From assembly GCA_036397035.1 (NCBI GenBank), contig DASWJS010000014.1, positions 1 to 64,000 on the forward strand: DNA of 64,000 nucleotides. Reading direction: 5' to 3'. The stretch's first letter is position 1. Every line of letters begins with the position of its first letter. Made by a program: the position numbers and the translations under genes. Shown here one piece after another: positions 16,993 through 25,128 of the stretch. The stretch comes from DASWJS01 sp036397035. Lineage in GTDB: Bacteria > Actinomycetota > AC-67. The notes beneath the pieces were generated by a model that worked only from the letters and a program-made list of their open reading frames with translations, was not told where the DNA came from and searched no databases.

Positions 16993-17849
16993 GCGAGCCC
17001 TTCGTCTCGCGGTTCGAGGTGGAGGCGCCGTTCGCTCACTCGACCGGCGCCGCGATGGGACGGTGGCTCGGCGAGCTTCGCGCGCGCCGGATCATGGGCA
17101 GGCGCTGCTCGTCGTGCGGCCTGGTCGTCGTGCCGGCCTACGAGCACTGCGATTCGTGCGGCGGCGAGCTGGGCGAGTGGCGTGCGATCGGGCCGGGCGG
17201 CACGGTCCGGGCGGTGACGGCAACGCAGGGCCGGACGCTCGCCGCCGTGCGGCTCGACGGCGCGGACGTCGACCTCATCCACGTGGTCGAGGCGGGCGTC
17301 GAGCGGGGCGCGCGGGTGCGTCCGAAATGGACGCGCGAGCCGGCCGGCGCCATCACCGACGTCGAGCGATTCGAGCGCGGCGAGCCCGCGGACGACGACG
17401 ACGCGCCCGGCCCGGCGGAACCCGTCGCGTTCGTGCGCGCGCACCTGCGCCTGCCGTTCGACCTGTCGGCGGGCGCGCTCGCGTCGCGGTTCTTCGACGG
17501 CATCCGCGACGGGCGCATCCACGGGAACCGGTGCCCGTCGTGCGCGCGCGTCTACGTGCCTCCGCGCGGGAGCTGCTCGGCGTGCTGGGTCGAATGCCGG
17601 GACTGGATCGAGGTGAGCGACCACGGCGTGCTCGAAACGTTCGTGATCGTGAACGTGCCGTTCTACGGCCAGCAGGTCGAGATCCCCTACGTCCTCGGCT
17701 CGATCCGCCTCGACGGCGCCGACTCGGCCTTCCTGCACCTCGTGGCCGGTCCGCGGCGGCCCGCAATCGGCTTGCGCGTGCGCGCGGTATGGCGCGAGGA
17801 GCGCACCGGCTTCCTGAGCGAAGACGTCGACCGCTTCGAGGCCGAGTAG
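16989..17849 (+). CDS. Tandem DUF35 (zinc-ribbon plus OB-fold) acyl-CoA-binding protein
   Basis: A 286-residue protein made of two DUF35 units. The first zinc ribbon is CSSCGLVVVPAYEHCDSC near residue 38; the second is CPSCARVYVPPRGSCSAC near residue 180. Each is followed by an OB-fold. Single-unit DUF35 proteins such as ChsH2 partner thiolase-fold enzymes and bind acyl-CoA. Here two units are fused, matching two thiolase-fold subunits encoded just upstream. The GTG start overlaps the preceding stop (GTGA). The gene ends before a strong hairpin. Confidence 0.85.
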   Translation: MSEPFVSRFEVEAPFAHSTGAAMGRWLGELRARRIMGRRCSSCGLVVVPAYEHCDSCGGELGEWRAIGPGGTVRAVTATQGRTLAAVRLDGADVDLIHVVEAGVERGARVRPKWTREPAGAITDVERFERGEPADDDDAPGPAEPVAFVRAHLRLPFDLSAGALASRFFDGIRDGRIHGNRCPSCARVYVPPRGSCSACWVECRDWIEVSDHGVLETFVIVNVPFYGQQVEIPYVLGSIRLDGADSAFLHLVAGPRRPAIGLRVRAVWREERTGFLSEDVDRFEAE

Positions 17850-17862
17850 ATCGGGCAAAGCG

Positions 17863-17891
17863 AGAGGGCCGGACGTCGCGTCCGGCCCTCT
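17863..17891. terminator. Bidirectional hairpin terminator between convergent genes
   Basis: A perfect 12-bp stem (AGAGGGCCGGAC with its complement at 17880-17891) closes a 5-nt loop. It lies between the DUF35 stop and the convergent gene at 17912. No T-run follows, as is common in high-GC actinobacterial terminators. Confidence 0.75.
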
Positions 17892-17911
17892 GCGCGTCGT
17901 GAGACTCGACG

Positions 17912-18589
17912 CTAGGCGGTTCCCTCGGTAATCGTCGCGTCGTTGGCGAACTTGCCCGGGATGCCGACGAGCGAGCGGTTGCCGATGTAGGCGTCGGCAG
18001 CCGATGCACCCGTCGCGTCGGCCTCGACCTCGGCCCACAGGCTGATGGTGTGCAGACCGGAGCCCATGTTCAGGCGAACCCAGTTGAAGGAGTTCGCGGA
18101 CTTGGTGGCGATGTAGTCGCGGCTTCCGTCGTAGCCGTCCTCAGGGTCCTCGGTGTCCTGGACCGTGCGCTCGAAGACCCGGTTGCAGAACGTAACCTTG
18201 TCGGTGTCGTCGCCCGGCTCGCCGCTGCCTTCGCTGATGATCGGCACCACGACGTCGTCGATCGTGATCCATGCGCGGACGGTCGCGGTGGCGCGAGTGC
18301 TGTCCTGCGCGCCCGGCGTCGTGGAGCCCAGCAGGATCGTGTCGGTGACGAGGGCGCACTCCAGGCTCACCTGCAGGATCAGGTCCGTCGGCTTGGCGTT
18401 CTTGACGGTGGCGCGCAGCAACTCGACGCCCTCCGTCGGGCCCGAGCGAATCACCTTGGATGCGGCCGCGAACGGCTTGTCTGCGGGCTGGTGCGTGGCC
18501 AACGCCCCGCTCCCGAACGTGCTGACGGCCAGCGCGGTGGCGACGGCTACCACGATCATTCCCGAACTCTTGCGCAAGAGCTTCCTCAT
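17912..18589 (-). CDS. Secreted protein of unknown function
   Basis: A 225-residue protein with a Sec signal peptide (MRKLLRKSSGMIVVAVATAL, cleavage near ALA-TH). The mature part is beta-rich and acidic, with two Cys that may pair, and ends with VRLNMGSGLHTISLWAEVEA, a strand pattern of a jelly-roll-like domain. No family is recognised. The ATG at 18589 is supported by an AGGAGGG site 5-6 nt upstream. It is probably monocistronic, ending at the shared hairpin. Confidence 0.75.
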   Translation of the reverse strand: MRKLLRKSSGMIVVAVATALAVSTFGSGALATHQPADKPFAAASKVIRSGPTEGVELLRATVKNAKPTDLILQVSLECALVTDTILLGSTTPGAQDSTRATATVRAWITIDDVVVPIISEGSGEPGDDTDKVTFCNRVFERTVQDTEDPEDGYDGSRDYIATKSANSFNWVRLNMGSGLHTISLWAEVEADATGASAADAYIGNRSLVGIPGKFANDATITEGTA

Positions 18590-18755
18590 CGGTTCCCTCC
18601 TTCGGGCCACCGGGCCCATCGGCCGAAGAACAAGGCACTTGGGGACTAAAGCAAGCAGAGGCTTCGGTTCCCTGTCAATAGGCGCAAAAACCTTGTGTGC
18701 CACATGCCGATACGACAATGAGCCTCCAGCGCTGAGGGCGAAACGAAATCCCGGA

Positions 18756-19922
18756 TCAGGTCGCGCGCGGGAGGCCGAGCCCGCGCTGAGCGATGATGTT
18801 CTTCTGGATCTCGGTCGTGCCCGCGCCGATCGTTGCCATCCGCGAGTAGAGCATGGCGTGCTGCCACCGCCCTTCGTCGACCGCGCGAGCGCCCCACTGC
18901 AAGCCGGCCGCCCCCTGCAGCTCGACGGCAAGCTCGCTCACCTGCTGCCAGAGCCTGCTCCAGACGAGCTTGCCCAGCGCGACCTCGACGGTCGGCGGCT
19001 CGCCTCGCTGCACGAGGCTCAGCGCTCGCGCCGCGAGGATTCGCGTCGTCTCGACGTCGATGTGCATGCGCGCGATGCGGTCGCGAACGATCGGGTCCTC
19101 GAGCGCGGTGCCGCGCCCGCGCTTCGTCGCGCGCGCCAGCTCGATCACGTCCCCGAGGTGCCGGCGCACCTGGATGCCGAGCGTCGTCGTTCCCACGCGC
19201 TCGTTGGCGAGCGTCGACATCGCCGCGTGCCATCCCCGGTTCAGCTCACCGACGAGGTTCTCGGCGGGCACGAGCACGTCGTCGAACGTGATCTCGTTGA
19301 ATCCGTCGTGGCCGGTGATCTCGCGGATCGGCCGCACCTGGACGCCCGGCGCGTGCATGTCGACCACGAGCGCGCTGATGCCTTCGTGCGGGCGCGCCTC
19401 GGGGTCGGTGCGCACGAGCGCGAGGCACAGGTCGGCGAAGTCGGCGTAGGTCGTCCAGACCTTGCGACCGGTCACCAGGAACCCGCCGTCGACCGCGACC
19501 GCGCGCGTGCGCAGCGACGCGAGGTCGGAGCCGGCGTCCGGCTCCGAGAAGCCCTGGCACCAGATCTGCTCGCCGGAGAGCATCGGGGCGAGCCAGCGAT
19601 TCTTCTGCTCCTGGGTGCCGAGCGCGATCAGCATCGGGCCGATGTTCCAAACGCCGATCGTGTTGATCGGATTGGGCGCGCGGGCGAGCGTCATCTCCTC
19701 GTGGTAGATCGCGACCTGCGCGGGGGTCGCGCCGCGACCGCCCCACTCCGCCGGCCAGGAGGGCGCGACCCAGCCCCCGGCGTGCAGCTCGCGCTGCCAG
19801 TCGAGCTGGATGCGGACGCGATCGGCCGTGCCCAGCTCGGCCGCCGGCGGATGGTGCTCGGCGAGCCAGGCACGCAGCTCGGCGCGGAAGGCGGCGTCGG
19901 CGGGCGCGTCGCGGAAGTCCAT
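18756..19922 (-). CDS. Acyl-CoA dehydrogenase
   Basis: A 388-residue flavoprotein. The mid-domain motifs WCQGFSEPDAGSDLASLRTR and VTGRKVWTTYADFADLCL bind FAD and acyl-CoA, and the C-terminal GAGTTEIQKNIIAQRGLGLP is the conserved FAD-binding end. The enzyme removes the alpha and beta hydrogens of an acyl-CoA and passes electrons to ETF. The branch resembles actinobacterial FadE types for branched or steroid-derived chains; the exact substrate is unknown. The ATG overlaps the stop of the acyl-CoA ligase gene (ATGA). Confidence 0.93.
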   Translation of the reverse strand: MDFRDAPADAAFRAELRAWLAEHHPPAAELGTADRVRIQLDWQRELHAGGWVAPSWPAEWGGRGATPAQVAIYHEEMTLARAPNPINTIGVWNIGPMLIALGTQEQKNRWLAPMLSGEQIWCQGFSEPDAGSDLASLRTRAVAVDGGFLVTGRKVWTTYADFADLCLALVRTDPEARPHEGISALVVDMHAPGVQVRPIREITGHDGFNEITFDDVLVPAENLVGELNRGWHAAMSTLANERVGTTTLGIQVRRHLGDVIELARATKRGRGTALEDPIVRDRIARMHIDVETTRILAARALSLVQRGEPPTVEVALGKLVWSRLWQQVSELAVELQGAAGLQWGARAVDEGRWQHAMLYSRMATIGAGTTEIQKNIIAQRGLGLPRAT

Positions 19923-21385
19923 CAGATCCTCGTCGCCCGCCCCGCCCAGTAGCGGTCGCGAAGCTCCCGCTTGCGGACCTTGCCGTTCGGGTCGCGCGGC
20001 AGCTCGTCGACGGCCACGACCGCGCGCGGACACTTGTAGTGCGCGAGCCGTTCGCGCGCGAACGCGATCAGCTCGCCGGCGTCGAGCGGCGACGCGACCT
20101 CGATGATCGCGAGCACCGACTCGCCCCACTCGTCGTCCGGCACGCCGACGACGGCACAGTCGGACACCGCCGGGTGCTCGCACAGGACCGCCTCGACCTC
20201 CGCCGGATAGACGTTCGCGCCGCCCGAGATGATGAGATCCTGCGCGCGGTCGGTGAGGAACAGGTAGCCGTCCGAGTCCAGGAAGCCCATGTCCCCGACG
20301 GTGAACGCGTCGCCGTCCCACGCCTCGGCGGTCTTGGCTTCGTCGCCCGCGTAGGAGAACCGTGCGGACGGCGTGAGGTAGACGAGCCCGATCTCGCCCG
20401 GCCCGAGCGCGCGGCCGCCGGGTCCGCGGACGCTCACGTGGGTGCCCGCGGCCGCGCGCCCCACGCTCCCGGGCTTGCGCCCCCACTCCTCGGCCGTGAT
20501 CACCGTCGCGAGCCCTTCGGTCATCCCGTAGTACTCCCACACGCTCCCCGGCGGGAACACGGCCATGATCGCGCGCTTCACGTGCGGCGGGCACGGCGCG
20601 GCGCCGTGCAGCACGCGCCGGATCGAGGACAGGTCGCGGCCGGTCGGGCCGAGCGCGATGATTCGCACGAAGTTGATCGGCACCATGTGCGTCCACGTGA
20701 CGCGCTCGCGCTCGACCAACTCGAGGGACCGGGCGGCGTCGAATCGCTCCATGACGACGACCGTGTGGCCGAACAGCAGCCCGTACTGGGCGTAGGCGCA
20801 CGGGGCCGTGTGGTAGAGCGGCCCGCACGCAAGGTGCACCTCTGCGGGCCGGTCGAGTCCCGCGAACGTCGGGAGCGCGCGCGCCGCGGCGACGAACCGA
20901 TCGGCGGGCGAGCGCTCGCGCTCGACCGCCTTCGGCCGTCCGGTCGTGCCGGAGGTGTAGTAGCGAAAGGCGGGGATCGCGGGGTCGGGCGCGCCGTCGA
21001 TCGGCGCGGCGGCGGCGGTCGCGCGGGCCGCCCGAAGCTCGGAGAGCGCCATGCCCGCACCGGGCCCGTCGTCCTCGCGCACGAGCAGCCGCGCGCCGGC
21101 GTCGCGCACCACGTAGGCGACCTCGTCGTCCTTCGCGCGCCAGGCGACCGGCACGACCTCCGCGCCGAGCCGAGCCGCCGCCCACGCGACCTCGAAGAAC
21201 TCGGCGCGATTGCGCAGCGCCGGCGCCACCCGCTCGCCCGCCGCGACTCCCGCGCCCGACAGGACGCGCGCGACTCGGTTCACGCGCGCGTCCAGCTCCG
21301 CATAGCTCACGCGCTCGTCCCCGTCCACGATTGCGATCGTGCCGGGGGCGGCTCGCGCGAACGCGGCGATACCGACGTCGGTGAT
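19922..21385 (-). CDS. AMP-dependent acyl-CoA synthetase/ligase, apparent ATC start
   Basis: A protein of about 487 residues. It has the adenylation signature YYTSGTTGRPKAVER, then YYGMTEG, GDMGFLDSDGYLFLTDRAQD and the C-terminal KCPRAVVAVDELPRDPNGKV with its catalytic Lys, so it activates a carboxylic acid as acyl-AMP and transfers it to CoA. The start is odd: homologous sequence begins ITDVGIAAFARAAPG, a strong AAGGGAGG site lies 5 nt before an ATC codon at 21385, and no ATG, GTG or TTG is in frame there. Open frame further upstream is antisense to the divergent hydratase gene. It is cotranscribed with the acyl-CoA dehydrogenase. Confidence 0.85.
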   Translation of the reverse strand: MTDVGIAAFARAAPGTIAIVDGDERVSYAELDARVNRVARVLSGAGVAAGERVAPALRNRAEFFEVAWAAARLGAEVVPVAWRAKDDEVAYVVRDAGARLLVREDDGPGAGMALSELRAARATAAAAPIDGAPDPAIPAFRYYTSGTTGRPKAVERERSPADRFVAAARALPTFAGLDRPAEVHLACGPLYHTAPCAYAQYGLLFGHTVVVMERFDAARSLELVERERVTWTHMVPINFVRIIALGPTGRDLSSIRRVLHGAAPCPPHVKRAIMAVFPPGSVWEYYGMTEGLATVITAEEWGRKPGSVGRAAAGTHVSVRGPGGRALGPGEIGLVYLTPSARFSYAGDEAKTAEAWDGDAFTVGDMGFLDSDGYLFLTDRAQDLIISGGANVYPAEVEAVLCEHPAVSDCAVVGVPDDEWGESVLAIIEVASPLDAGELIAFARERLAHYKCPRAVVAVDELPRDPNGKVRKRELRDRYWAGRATRI

Positions 21386-21424
21386 GAGGGCCTCCCTTGG
21401 AACGGACCGAAACGCGGGCGCGCG

Positions 21425-21431
21425 TATGCTA
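21425..21431. promoter_or_regulatory. Overlapping divergent -10 boxes in one 7-bp sequence TATGCTA
   Basis: On the plus strand TATGCT (21425-21430) ends 7 nt before the GTG at 21438. On the minus strand the same bases read TAGCAT (21431-21426), about 41 nt before the ligase start, which does have a Shine-Dalgarno. The two promoters would exclude each other physically. Confidence 0.4.
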
Positions 21432-21437
21432 ACGCCC

Positions 21438-22202
21438 GTGTCCGAGCCGGGGATCACCTTCGACGTTGCCGAACGGGTCGCGACCGTGACGCTGGACCGG
21501 CAGGAACGCCGGAACGCGATGAGCCTCGCGACGCTCGACGCCCTGGCCGACGCGTGGCGCCGATTCGACGCCGACGAGGACGTGCGCGCGGTGATCCTCA
21601 CCGGCGCGGGCGACGTCGCCTTCTCCGCCGGCGCGGATCTCAAGGAGTTCGCGCCGGCCGATCAACGCCACCGCGTCGGCCCGACGCACGATGCGTTCTT
21701 CCCCGAACGCGTCCTGCTCAAGCCGCTGATCGCCGCGGTGAACGGGCTCTGCCTCGCGGGCGGCTTCGAGCTGTTGCTCGCCTGCGACGTCCGCCTCGCC
21801 GCCGACCACGCGACGTTCGGGTTGCCCGAGCCGGCGCTCGGGCTGTTCCCGGGCGGCGGCTCCGCCGTGCGTGCGCCGCGGCGGCTCGGCTGGGCGAACG
21901 CGATGGACCTGATCCTCACGGGCGAGCCGGTGGACGCCGCGACCGCGCTTCGCATGGGGCTCGTCTCGCGGGTGGTCCCGCGCGAGGATCTGATGCCCAC
22001 GGCGCGGGCGGTCGCCGCGCGGCTTGCCCGCAACTCCCCCGGCGCGCTGCGCGCGATCAAGCGGTGCGCGCTGGAAACCGACGGCATGACGCTCGCCGAG
22101 GCGTTCGAGCGCCAGACCGACTTCTCGCGAGCGGTGATCGCGGGGCCGGGCCCGGCCAAGGGCATCGCCGCATTCCGCGAGAAACGAGCGCCGCGCTTCT
22201 AG
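21438..22202 (+). CDS. Enoyl-CoA hydratase/isomerase family protein
   Basis: A 254-residue crotonase-fold protein. VTLDRQERRNAMSL opens the domain; AFSAGADLKEF and VNGLCLAGGFELLLACDVRLA form the oxyanion hole; LPEPALGLFPGGGSAVRAPR carries the active-site region where one expected Glu is retained as PEPALG. It hydrates or isomerises an enoyl-CoA, fitting the divergent ligase and dehydrogenase. The GTG start is chosen because a TATGCT box ends 7 nt before it; the alternative ATG at 21426 lies within that box. Confidence 0.88.
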   Translation: MSEPGITFDVAERVATVTLDRQERRNAMSLATLDALADAWRRFDADEDVRAVILTGAGDVAFSAGADLKEFAPADQRHRVGPTHDAFFPERVLLKPLIAAVNGLCLAGGFELLLACDVRLAADHATFGLPEPALGLFPGGGSAVRAPRRLGWANAMDLILTGEPVDAATALRMGLVSRVVPREDLMPTARAVAARLARNSPGALRAIKRCALETDGMTLAEAFERQTDFSRAVIAGPGPAKGIAAFREKRAPRF

Positions 22203-22216
22203 GCGGTCCGGTCGTG

Positions 22217-22222
22217 TAGCGT
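22217..22222 (+). promoter_or_regulatory. TAGCGT -10-like box for the SGNH lipoprotein gene
   Basis: TAGCGT ends 8 nt before the ATG at 22231, with no ribosome-binding sequence between, so a leaderless transcript is likely. Confidence 0.42.
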
Positions 22223-22230
22223 CGGCGGCG

Positions 22231-22845
22231 ATGATCCCGCTCGTGGTTCGGCTCGCGGCGCTCGCGCTCGTCCTCAGCGCCTGCCCGGCGGAGACGCCCT
22301 TCATCTCCTTCGGGCGATCGGACGCTCCCCGCGCGCACGTGAACGACCAGCCGGTCTTCCTGATCGGCGACTCGCTCCTGGCCGGCGCGAGCGACATCGG
22401 CGAGTTGTCCACCAAGCTCGCCGACGACGGCTGGATCCCGGAGGTGGACGCGGTGGTCGGGCGCAGCACGCTGAGCGCGATCGAGGTCGTGTCGGCGCGG
22501 ATCGAGGTGCCCAAGGACGTGGTCGTCGTGCTCGGCACCAACCCGTCGGCGACGCTCGGCAACTTCCCCGACGAGATCCGGCAGTTGATCGACCTGCTCG
22601 GCGAGCGAGGCGCCAAGCGCATCCTGTGGATTCCCCCGCGCCATTCGGACCCGGCCGTGTACGCCGAGCGCGCCGGCGCCCTGTTCGCCACCGTCGACCG
22701 GCGGCTCCACGTGCCGGACTGGGGCGCGGTGATCGACCAGTTGCCGGAGCTGATCGGCGACGACGGCCTCCATCTGTCCGGAGCGGGCTACGAGCGGCTC
22801 GCCACGTTCATCGCCGACGAGCTGCTCGCGCTCAAAACGTCGTAG
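22231..22845 (+). CDS. SGNH-hydrolase-like lipoprotein
   Basis: A 204-residue exported protein. The signal LAALALVLSAC ends in a lipobox-like Cys near residue 18. The mature domain has the SGNH block I sequence FLIGDSLLAG, an Asn in VVVLGTNPSA (block III region) and the catalytic DGLHLSGAGYERLA (block V with Asp and His). Such enzymes esterify or de-esterify extracellular glycans. The 3' end overlaps the convergent acyltransferase-SGNH gene by 14 bp, suggesting a related role in envelope O-acylation, though this is inference. Confidence 0.78.
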   Translation: MIPLVVRLAALALVLSACPAETPFISFGRSDAPRAHVNDQPVFLIGDSLLAGASDIGELSTKLADDGWIPEVDAVVGRSTLSAIEVVSARIEVPKDVVVVLGTNPSATLGNFPDEIRQLIDLLGERGAKRILWIPPRHSDPAVYAERAGALFATVDRRLHVPDWGAVIDQLPELIGDDGLHLSGAGYERLATFIADELLALKTS

Positions 22846-24625
22846 CGATCAGGCGCGCGTAGCAGCGGGCGCCGGCGCGCGTCATGTGGAAGGCGTCCAC
22901 GGTGAACACGTCCACCTCGCATTGGCGCCAGAGCTTGTGCCAGTCGACCATCTCCGCGTTGTCGTAACGCGTGACGCCCTCGGCAATCGTCTGGTTCGAT
23001 CGAGCCTCCCAGGATCGCGGCACCTTCACCGTCAGGAACAGGACGCGCTCGGTGTCGCCCAGCAGACCCATGATCGTGTCGAAGTGGCTCCGCAAGAAGT
23101 ACCCGTTGTTGCCGACGTGGATGATCACCTGCGCACGCAGGTTCCCTTCACGCCGGACCTGCCGGATGAGCGCGGGCACGTGCCAGGCCTGGCGCGAGAC
23201 GGCCGCGTTCACGCGGATGCGCGAGAACTGGTCCTTGAGCGCGCCGCGCGCGCCCAGCATGACCGAGTCGCCGAAGGCGTTGGACGGGACCCGCACGACG
23301 TCCGACCACGGGATCGCACGCTTCCTCGTGCGCTTCCGGTCGCCCGGGGCGTCGCGCGTCGCGACGGGCCGCGGCCGCGGATCGAGCCCCGGCACGGCCG
23401 CGTCGGCGACCGGCGGTTGCGCGCGCACGAGCGCGCCGGCAAGCATCGCCAGCGACAGGACCGACACGGTCATGATCGTCGACCAGCCGTAGGCGATCCC
23501 GCGCAGCGCGACCGGCGAGGCGTGCGCCCGCTCCCTGATGCGCCTGGCCGTGCGCCCCAGGAGGCCCGCGCGGATCGGCTTCTCGACGAAGCGGTACGAC
23601 AGGTCGGCCAGCAGCAGGGTGACGGCGAGCCGCGGCGCGAGCGCCTGCATGATCGAGATGTCGTAGTCCACGCCCGGCCGCGTGACGACGAACACCGGCC
23701 AGTGCCACAGGTAGATCGCGTAGGAGCGGTGGCCGAGCCAGCGCATGGGCGGCAGCGCGAGCACGCGCGTGACGCGAGCGGCCGGGTGTACGCAGGCGGC
23801 GATCAGCACCGCAGTCGCTACCGACACGACGGCGAGCCCGGGACGGAACGTGAAGTCCGCGAACTCGTCCCAGCGCATGAAGGTCCAGAGCAACACGCCG
23901 AGCGAGCCGAGTGCCGCGGCGTCGAGCATCCATGGCGCGATCGTGGGCGTACGGCGCTCGGCATCCCACGGACGCCAGACAACCGCGAGCAATGCGCCGA
24001 TCAGCAGGCCGCTCGCGCGCGTGTCGGTGCCGAAGTACGCGCGCGTCGGATCGCCCGGCCGGAAGAGCAGCGCCATCGCGGCGAACGAGAGTCCGATCGC
24101 GCCGGCGATCCAGACCGCGCGGTCCCTGTCCGACCGGAACCGCGCGGCGAGCAGGCTCAGCATCAGGGGCCACAGCAGGTAGAACTGCTCCTCGATGGCG
24201 AGCGACCACAGGTGGCCGAAGGGCGAGGGCCGGCCAAGCTGCGCGAAGTAGGAGTGGTCGATGCCGATCAGGTACCAATTGGAGACGTAGGTGAAGGCGG
24301 CGAGCACGTCGCCGCGGATGCGCCCGACCTCCTCCGGCCAGCCGATCACGAACGCGACCGTGACGACGAACAGCATGAGGAACACCGCGGGCAGCAGGCG
24401 GCGCGCGCGCCGGACGTAGAAGGCGCCGATCGCGATGCGTTCGGTCGAACGATGCTCGGCGAGCAGCAGCGACGTGATCAGGTATCCCGACAGGACGAAG
24501 AAGACCTCGACGCCCAGGAAGCCGCCGAGGAACCGAATGAGGTCGGCGTGGTAGAGCAAGACGGCGACGACGGCGATCGCGCGGATGCCGTCGAGCGCCG
24601 GAAGAAGGGGAAGTCGTCGAGCCAC
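22832..24625 (-). CDS. OafA/YrhL-type acyltransferase 3 with C-terminal SGNH domain
   Basis: A 597-residue protein. The first 380 residues hold about ten membrane helices of the acyltransferase-3 family, starting LPALDGIRAIAVVAVLLYHA (conserved Arg and catalytic His) and GVEVFFVLSGYLI. After a further helix, the extracellular part has an SGNH domain: NAFGDSVMLGARGAL (Ser), VGNNG (Asn) and VDAFHMTRAGARCYARL (Asp and His). OatA- and OafA-type proteins of this plan O-acetylate peptidoglycan or polysaccharide. The GTG start at 24625 is the first in frame. Confidence 0.9.
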   Translation of the reverse strand: MARRLPLLPALDGIRAIAVVAVLLYHADLIRFLGGFLGVEVFFVLSGYLITSLLLAEHRSTERIAIGAFYVRRARRLLPAVFLMLFVVTVAFVIGWPEEVGRIRGDVLAAFTYVSNWYLIGIDHSYFAQLGRPSPFGHLWSLAIEEQFYLLWPLMLSLLAARFRSDRDRAVWIAGAIGLSFAAMALLFRPGDPTRAYFGTDTRASGLLIGALLAVVWRPWDAERRTPTIAPWMLDAAALGSLGVLLWTFMRWDEFADFTFRPGLAVVSVATAVLIAACVHPAARVTRVLALPPMRWLGHRSYAIYLWHWPVFVVTRPGVDYDISIMQALAPRLAVTLLLADLSYRFVEKPIRAGLLGRTARRIRERAHASPVALRGIAYGWSTIMTVSVLSLAMLAGALVRAQPPVADAAVPGLDPRPRPVATRDAPGDRKRTRKRAIPWSDVVRVPSNAFGDSVMLGARGALKDQFSRIRVNAAVSRQAWHVPALIRQVRREGNLRAQVIIHVGNNGYFLRSHFDTIMGLLGDTERVLFLTVKVPRSWEARSNQTIAEGVTRYDNAEMVDWHKLWRQCEVDVFTVDAFHMTRAGARCYARLIATTF

Positions 24626-24702
24626 CGGAGATCCCAGCCTTGCGTCTGTCCGAACGCTCCGAGTATAGGGATGCGGGACGACCGCTACAGTTGCTCGCCA
24701 CG

Positions 24703-25128
24703 ATGGACGGCGAGCTGGAGATCCGCCCGCACGGCTTGGTGATCGCCTCGGGATTCTTCTTCTTCCTGCTCGGCGGGGTCACGGCGGCCGGCGCGATCGC
24801 AACCTCGACGCCGCCGTTGTACGCGTTCGCAGCCGTCTTCGCAGGGTTCGCCGTTGCGACCATGCGTCTCGGCGTCCGGGTCGAGCGCGCCGCGATCATC
24901 GTGCGCAACTTCGTGACCACGACCAGGGTCTCCCGGGCCGAGGTGTCCGAGGTCGAGGTCGGCCGCCTCGGGACGACGACGCTCGGCCTGCTGCTTCGCC
25001 TGCGCGACGGCCGCCGCGTAAAGCTCTGGGCCGCGATGGACTGGCGGCCCGTCCCGTTCGGTCGCCCGAGCCGGTGGCTGCGCGAGCAGCACGCGCGCCT
25101 CGCGGGCGCGCTTCGCGCGGACGCCTAG
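24703..25128 (+). CDS. Bacterial PH-domain-like membrane protein
   Basis: A 141-residue protein. Two hydrophobic segments (residues about 12-33 and 38-54) are followed by a domain with LGVRVERAAIIVRNFVTTTR, EVSEVEVG and LRLRDGRRVKLWA, the strand pattern of small bacterial PH-like domains. The function of such proteins is not established. Its TAG stop is shared, as the palindrome CTAG, with the convergent gene at 25125. Confidence 0.7.
   Translation: MDGELEIRPHGLVIASGFFFFLLGGVTAAGAIATSTPPLYAFAAVFAGFAVATMRLGVRVERAAIIVRNFVTTTRVSRAEVSEVEVGRLGTTTLGLLLRLRDGRRVKLWAAMDWRPVPFGRPSRWLREQHARLAGALRADA

Noticed and set aside
24661..24675. TATAGG box as a leaderless promoter for the PH-like gene
   Set aside because: The ATG right after it is not in the gene's frame; the real start at 24703 has only a TACAGT 11 nt upstream, outside the usual spacing.
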